Shown here: in pieces, positions 4,832-8,620 of the stretch | Layout: the number at the start of each line of letters is the position of its first letter | How positions within the stretch are numbered: the stretch's first letter is position 1 | Assembly: GCA_036732565.1 (NCBI GenBank) | Contig: DAINCF010000299.1 | Coordinates: 1-8,620, forward strand | DNA from: JAIVJN01 sp036732565 | Lineage (GTDB): Bacteria; Acidobacteriota; Vicinamibacteria; Vicinamibacterales; UBA2999 | Length of the DNA stretch: 8,620 nucleotides | Direction of reading: 5' to 3' | Program-made: the position numbers and the translations under genes | The notes under the pieces: generated by a model | What the model was told of the DNA's origin: nothing | The model's input: only the letters and a program-made list of their open reading frames with translations | Database searches by the model: none

Positions 4832-7711
4832 ATGTTATTGAAGGTACTCCTCGCGTGCGTCGTCGCGCTGTGGGCCGCGCCCGCGCTCGCGCAGACCGAC
4901 ACCGCGACAGTGCTTGGAACCGTCACCGATTCGCAGCAGGCGACACTGCCAGGCGCGACGGTGACGGCGAGGAACACGGCGACGGGCATCGCGCGCACCG
5001 GCGTCACCGACCAGGAAGGGCGCTATCGCATTGCCGCCGTACCGCCCGGTGCCTACGAGGTGAGCGCCGAGCTGTCGGGGTTCTCGCGCGCGCTGCGCCC
5101 GGACGTGCGGCTGACGCTCGGGGCCGAAGCGGTCCTGAATTTCGAGCTGGGCGTGGCTGCGGTGACGGAGACGGTCACCGTGTCCGCCGATGCGCCCGTC
5201 ATCGAGACCACGACTTCCGCCGTGAGCGAAACGATCGGTCGGCGATCGATCGACGTGCTCCCGCTCGCGGGACGTGACTTCACCAGCCTGCTGCGGCTCG
5301 TGCCCGGCGCGGTCGCGAACAACAGCACCTACGGTTTCACCGGATCGCGCGGACGCTCGAACACCTGGAATATCGACGGCGTCGACAACAGCGACGAGAT
5401 CTCGGGCTTTCAGCACCAGAACCCGTCGCGTGACTCGATCCAGGAAGTGCAGGTCCTGGTGAACGGCTTCAAAGCGGAGTTCGGCTCGGCGTCGGGAGGC
5501 GTCGTCAACATCATCACGCGCTCTGGCGGCAACCAGATGACGGGCTCGAGCTTCTTCACCTTCCAGGATGAGAGCTTGCGCGCCCGCAGCCCGTACGCCA
5601 GCCGTGCGCTGCCCGAGGACACGTTTCGGCGGCTGCAGTACGGTGCCACGTTCGGTGGACCCATCCGGAAGGATCGCACGCACTACTTCGTGACCTACGA
5701 GCGCGAAGATCGTGACACGATTTCGGCCGAGACGCGGACGCTACCGCCATCGACGGCGAACCTCTCGGCGGCGACCCGGCAGTTTCTCGCCACGCACAAC
5801 ATCGATCCCGCGCTCTTCGGCGGCGGTGGCACGGTGCGCCAGGTCCGGCCGGAGTTTGTCGATGTCCATAAGGCGACTGGGCGCGTCGACCATCAGTTCA
5901 GCCCGAGTCAGTACGGAACGTTCCGCTACGTCCTCGATTCCAGCGACCAGCCCTCGGGGCAGAGCGGCACGCTGCTCGACTACAACGGCGGATTGAACCT
6001 GCTGCGCACGCAGTACGGCAACGCCAATCACAAGTGGGTGCTCGGGGCGACGCGCCTGAACGAGGCCTACGTCCAAGTCGGCAACCATCACGAGCGGATC
6101 GATGCCGTCTTCAACCGGCTGCCGCGGGTGAACATCACGGGCGGGTTCAATCTCGGGTCGACGTCGTCGTACAACCCGGTCGACAACTGGGTCGTGGCGC
6201 TCAACGACACCTTGACCTGGACGCCGGCGTCCGGCGCGCACGTAATCAAGATGGGCGCGCAGCTGAAGATCCTGCGGTCGGACAGTTTCTTCGACTCGAA
6301 CTTCAAGGGGACGTACACGTTTCCCAGCCTGGCGGCGTTCATCGCGGGCACGCCGTCACGTTACGTGGTGCGTCAAGGCGACAGCGCCCTCGAGCGCCCG
6401 AACGAAACCTATGGCTTCTTCATCCAGAACGACTGGCGCCCGCATGTGGACCTGACACTCAACGTCGGGCTGCGCTATGACTACGAGTCTGCCAAGACCG
6501 AGGCCCTGCGCGGGGTCACCGGTGAGCCGGGGCCGGGCATCGGCCGCGACAAGAACAACTGGTCGCCGCGCTTCGGCTTCGCCTGGTCGCCTGGAGGCGA
6601 TACGAAGCAGGCATTCTACGGCGGCACTGGCATCTACTACGACCAGGTGATCCTGAACGTCATCGGCAACGCGCGCTTCACGCCGCCGAAGGTCGTCGAG
6701 CTGCAGATCGACAATCCCGGCTTCCCCGACCCGTTCGCCGGCGGCGCGATCAGCGAACCTCCTCCCAGCCCGTCGATCATCGATTCCGAGCTGGTAACGC
6801 CGTGGAACTGGAACTCGCAGATTGGCTACCGCCGCGAGCTCATGCCGGACCTCGGCCTCGACGTCAGCTTCGTGTACAACCGCGGCTACGACCACGTTGG
6901 GATCATCAACAACAATGCCGGCGTGCCGGGCTCCGCGACGATCACCGGCACGGGTGCGGTGCGGCCGCGCGCCGACGTGGTCAATCCGAGCTTCTACACG
7001 AACTACGGCGAGATCAAGTACCGCGGGCTGCTGGTCGATCTCAGCAAGCGCTTCTCGCGCAACTTCCAGGGCGGACTGGCCTACACCTTGGCCAAGACGG
7101 AGAACAACTCGACGAATTTCGTCAGTACGCTGCAGGTGCCGACGCGCCCCGATCTGAGCTGGGGGCCGGACAGCACGGATCGCCGCCACGCCATCGAGGC
7201 GCACATCGAGGCGACCCTGCCGTGGGACATCCAGTTCGGCATGATTGCCGAGTTCAGGACGGAGGCGCCGCTCGACATCGCCGCGAACGGCCGCGATCTG
7301 AATGGTGACGGCATCACCGGCGACTGGGTCAACGAATCGCTGTGCGTCGCGCGCGCTGGCCTCCCAATCGGCTGTCCCGGATTCAACTACTCGCGCAACG
7401 CCGTCCGGGAGCTGTCGACCGAGGAGGCCAACCGCCTGCGCGCGCTGTTCGACCTCGCGCCGATCGCCGAGTTCCAGGACAATCCGAAGTACTTCAACGT
7501 CGATCTCTCGCTGCAGAAGCGCTTTCCCATGGGGCGGCACGCGCTGCGCGTGAGCTTCGAAGCGTTCAATGTCTTCAACATCGCGCAGCGCTTCAACACT
7601 GCGGGCATTCCCGCGGCGCCGAACGCAGGGATTCTCAACGCGAACTTCGGACAGTACACCGCGGTCGAACAACCGCGCGCACTCCAGCTGACCGTGGGGT
7701 ACACGTTCTAG
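4832..7711 (+). CDS. TonB-dependent outer-membrane receptor, Oar-like with carboxypeptidase-regulatory domain
   Basis: A 959-residue outer-membrane protein. Residues 1-20 are a signal peptide ending A-L-A, with Q21 as the likely mature N-terminus. Residues about 24-107 are a carboxypeptidase-regulatory-like beta-sandwich (VLGTVTDSQQATLPGATV, then GRYRIAAVPPGAYEV). A TVTVSA segment at 114-119 resembles a TonB box. The plug domain follows, with LPLAGRDF, NIDGVDN, IQEVQVLVNGFKAEFG and SGGVVNIITRSGGN, to about residue 234. The remainder is the beta-barrel, with alternating aromatic strands such as NVGLRYDYES and a final strand LQLTVGYTF ending in phenylalanine, the normal signal for barrel assembly. 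Such receptors take up large or scarce ligands (glycans, peptides, chelates) using TonB energy; the ligand is unknown, and no partner enzyme or TonB gene is adjacent. The start has a weak GGAG eight bases before it, and TAGACT at 4785-4790 could be a -10 box. The gene appears complete. Confidence 0.93.
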   Translation: MLLKVLLACVVALWAAPALAQTDTATVLGTVTDSQQATLPGATVTARNTATGIARTGVTDQEGRYRIAAVPPGAYEVSAELSGFSRALRPDVRLTLGAEAVLNFELGVAAVTETVTVSADAPVIETTTSAVSETIGRRSIDVLPLAGRDFTSLLRLVPGAVANNSTYGFTGSRGRSNTWNIDGVDNSDEISGFQHQNPSRDSIQEVQVLVNGFKAEFGSASGGVVNIITRSGGNQMTGSSFFTFQDESLRARSPYASRALPEDTFRRLQYGATFGGPIRKDRTHYFVTYEREDRDTISAETRTLPPSTANLSAATRQFLATHNIDPALFGGGGTVRQVRPEFVDVHKATGRVDHQFSPSQYGTFRYVLDSSDQPSGQSGTLLDYNGGLNLLRTQYGNANHKWVLGATRLNEAYVQVGNHHERIDAVFNRLPRVNITGGFNLGSTSSYNPVDNWVVALNDTLTWTPASGAHVIKMGAQLKILRSDSFFDSNFKGTYTFPSLAAFIAGTPSRYVVRQGDSALERPNETYGFFIQNDWRPHVDLTLNVGLRYDYESAKTEALRGVTGEPGPGIGRDKNNWSPRFGFAWSPGGDTKQAFYGGTGIYYDQVILNVIGNARFTPPKVVELQIDNPGFPDPFAGGAISEPPPSPSIIDSELVTPWNWNSQIGYRRELMPDLGLDVSFVYNRGYDHVGIINNNAGVPGSATITGTGAVRPRADVVNPSFYTNYGEIKYRGLLVDLSKRFSRNFQGGLAYTLAKTENNSTNFVSTLQVPTRPDLSWGPDSTDRRHAIEAHIEATLPWDIQFGMIAEFRTEAPLDIAANGRDLNGDGITGDWVNESLCVARAGLPIGCPGFNYSRNAVRELSTEEANRLRALFDLAPIAEFQDNPKYFNVDLSLQKRFPMGRHALRVSFEAFNVFNIAQRFNTAGIPAAPNAGILNANFGQYTAVEQPRALQLTVGYTF

Positions 7712-7742
7712 GCTTTCGCAGTGAAGTGGGCCGGATCGAGCG

Positions 7743-8153
7743 CTATTGATACATCGGCTTGCGGTCCCTGAGCGCGAGCCAGCCTCGCGCCACCCGGTAG
7801 ACGAACCACACCGCCGTCATCGCCAACGGCAACCAGGCGATCAGCACGCCGAGACCGAGCGTTGCGATGATGAACAGGAAGCACAGCGAGACCCACAACA
7901 GCCCGAACCAGAACGTGCGGATCTGCCAGCGAAAGTGCGACTCGAGCCAGGTGCCCCGAGCCTGCCCGCGTTTCAGATAGTTCATGATGACGGCGATGAG
8001 GGATGGCCAACCCGTCAGGAACGCCCCGATGATCGTTGCCGTCCCCACGATTCCCGTGAAAAGGCTGAACGCATGCAGCGCGTAGACCACGTGGGTCCAG
8101 GTGAGGAGTTCCTGCGGGTCTGCGGTCGGACCAGTCGGTGGGGGCACTTCCAT
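7743..8153 (-). CDS. Small integral membrane protein, DUF4870/COG3671-like
   Basis: A 136-residue protein with a short soluble proline-rich N-terminus and about three to four hydrophobic segments, near 21-44, 49-60, 79-101 and 103-123. Conserved-looking features are the N-terminal HVVYALHAFSLFTG, the WPSLIAVIMNYL stretch and HFRWQIRTFW at 73-82 between membrane segments. I recognise this pattern from uncharacterised membrane proteins of the COG3671/DUF4870 type; no biochemical role is known to me. A good Shine-Dalgarno sequence, GAGGTG at 8166-8161, stands 7 bases before the ATG. GATAAT at 8179-8174 could be a -10 box just upstream. The gene is convergent with the receptor, leaving 31 bases between the two stop codons with no obvious terminator hairpin, and divergent from the gene at the right edge. 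Confidence 0.82.
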   Translation of the reverse strand: MEVPPPTGPTADPQELLTWTHVVYALHAFSLFTGIVGTATIIGAFLTGWPSLIAVIMNYLKRGQARGTWLESHFRWQIRTFWFGLLWVSLCFLFIIATLGLGVLIAWLPLAMTAVWFVYRVARGWLALRDRKPMYQ

Positions 8154-8457
8154 GTCGCGTCACCTCGCGGGCTATTATCGTTCCGGCCTCGAGGATCGAT
8201 CCGCTATTCCGTTAGCGATCCCAGATGAGCCCGCTTCAGCTTATGACCCGTGAGGTGTCGGTCGCACCCTGAGACAGAGTCCAAAACTGATGCGAGAACT
8301 GGATGCGGCGGAACGTCTACCCGCCTTGGATTGTTGCTGACACTTGACCAATGCCGGGCTCCCAGTCGTTCTGATAGGCTCACAACGCATGACGACACCT
8401 CGACCTCTCGTCCAGGGCGGCATTTCCTCGACATGCGCTGTTGCCAGGAGTGTAACC
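8154..8457. other. Non-coding divergent gap of 304 bases
   Basis: No convincing gene is seen here on either strand. Near the left end are the Shine-Dalgarno sequence and possible -10 box of the membrane-protein gene. In the middle, 8285-8296 (AACTGATGCGAG) is followed directly by a near copy, AACTGGATGCGG, from 8297. Towards the right, TAGGCT at 8375-8380 stands 8 bases before an ATG at 8389 that is in frame with the exported protein starting at 8458. A TTGACC at 8344-8349 is too far from TAGGCT to be its -35 partner. The stretch looks less GC-rich by eye than the flanking genes, as expected for a control region. Confidence 0.5.
8446..8450 (+). promoter_or_regulatory. Ribosome binding site deciding the start of the right-edge gene
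   Basis: AGGAG lies 7 bases before the GTG at 8458, an ideal distance. It supports that GTG over the in-frame ATG at 8389, which would add 23 mostly polar residues ahead of the signal peptide. Confidence 0.6.
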
Positions 8458-8620
8458 GTGCGTCGCTGGCTCTTGGTGTTCCTGCTGGCGCTCTCCAGCG
8501 CAAGCGTCGCGGCTCAGTCGAAGCGCGACGTGTTCGAGATATTGAACACCGCGGAGCTGCCGGTCACCGGCTATCACGCGATCGCCGCGGTCGATGTCCT
8601 GGAACCAGGCGCGCACGCCC
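8458..8620 (+). CDS. Exported protein, probably a cupin (N-terminal fragment, cut by window edge)
   Basis: Fifty-four codons are present. From the GTG at 8458 the protein starts V-R-R-W-L-L-V-F-L-L-A-L followed by small residues and S-V-A-A-Q-S, a clear signal peptide of about 19-20 residues with two arginines, a hydrophobic core and a cleavable VAA end. The mature part seen is KRDVFEIL-N-T-A-E-L-P-V-T-G-Y, then an alternating strand H-A-I-A-A-V-D-V-L-E-P-G-A-H-A. The form LPVTGY...V..V.L.PGA.A matches the first strands of small secreted cupins, in which the metal-binding histidine motif would follow just beyond the edge; this part is inference. The strong AGGAG at 8446-8450 supports this start; the alternative is the ATG at 8389, in frame without a stop between. 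It is divergent from the membrane-protein gene. Confidence 0.65.
   Translation, partial: MRRWLLVFLLALSSASVAAQSKRDVFEILNTAELPVTGYHAIAAVDVLEPGAHA

Noticed and set aside
4835..5683. A 282-codon open frame on the minus strand opposite the receptor N-terminus
   Set aside because: Fully antisense to the signal peptide, regulatory domain and plug of the receptor; low-complexity arginine/alanine composition and no recognisable domain.
6356..7672. A 438-codon open frame on the minus strand inside the receptor gene
   Set aside because: It lies fully opposite the well-supported TonB-dependent receptor and its translation is arginine- and valine-rich without any family motif. It is the usual antisense by-product of GC-rich codon bias.
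8204..8503. A 99-codon minus-strand open frame in the gap before the exported protein
   Set aside because: It runs across the gap and into the signal-peptide region of a better-supported plus-strand gene, and its translation shows no recognisable motif.

Overview
The window is GC-rich, densely coded bacterial DNA with no RNA genes, no CRISPR array, no insertion sequence and no recognisable phage or plasmid genes. The best taxonomic guess is Acidobacteriota, probably close to Vicinamibacteria. The reasons are the long Oar-type TonB-dependent receptor with an N-terminal carboxypeptidase-regulatory domain, the Lgt variant with a GRIGNFIDGQIVG signature, the small membrane protein with an HFRWQIRTFW motif, and the GCAGGCCT-TC-AGGCCTGC hairpin between genes. 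This is inference from remembered family patterns, not from a search.

Layout, left to right. (1) 1-801, minus strand: the first 17 codons of a short-chain dehydrogenase/reductase overlap by 4 bases the end of a creatininase-family metal hydrolase; the two look like one operon leaving the window on the left. (2) 934-2475, plus strand: an acyl-CoA synthetase of the benzoate-CoA ligase type, divergent from the hydrolase across 132 bases. Dehydrogenase, amidohydrolase and CoA ligase would suit a small-molecule (possibly aromatic acid) catabolic locus, but no substrate can be read from the sequence. (3) 2448-3857, minus strand: a variant prolipoprotein diacylglyceryl transferase (lgt) followed after 15 bases by a GNAT acetyltransferase, with the lgt stop codon inside the likely ribosome binding site of the GNAT gene. 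The GNAT gene overlaps the end of the CoA ligase tail-to-tail by 28 bases. (4) 3858-4011: a divergent intergenic region with about six 13-14 bp tandem repeats. (5) 4012-4716, plus strand: a HAD-superfamily hydrolase of the beta-phosphoglucomutase-like type, followed by an intergenic hairpin. (6) 4832-7711, plus strand: a 959-residue outer-membrane TonB-dependent receptor. (7) 7743-8153, minus strand: a small membrane protein of the DUF4870/COG3671 kind. (8) 8154-8457: a 304-base gap. (9) From 8458, plus strand: the start of an exported protein, probably a cupin, running off the right edge.

Most genes are ordinary household or accessory functions of known families. I did not find a convincing new multi-gene system. 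The signals most worth a second look are the 13-bp tandem repeats whose units contain a small dyad, the altered active-site residues and extra C-terminal segment of the Lgt protein together with its tight coupling to a GNAT gene, the single extragenic palindrome, and TAnnnT hexamers lying 6-8 bases before several starts, which hint at leaderless transcription.
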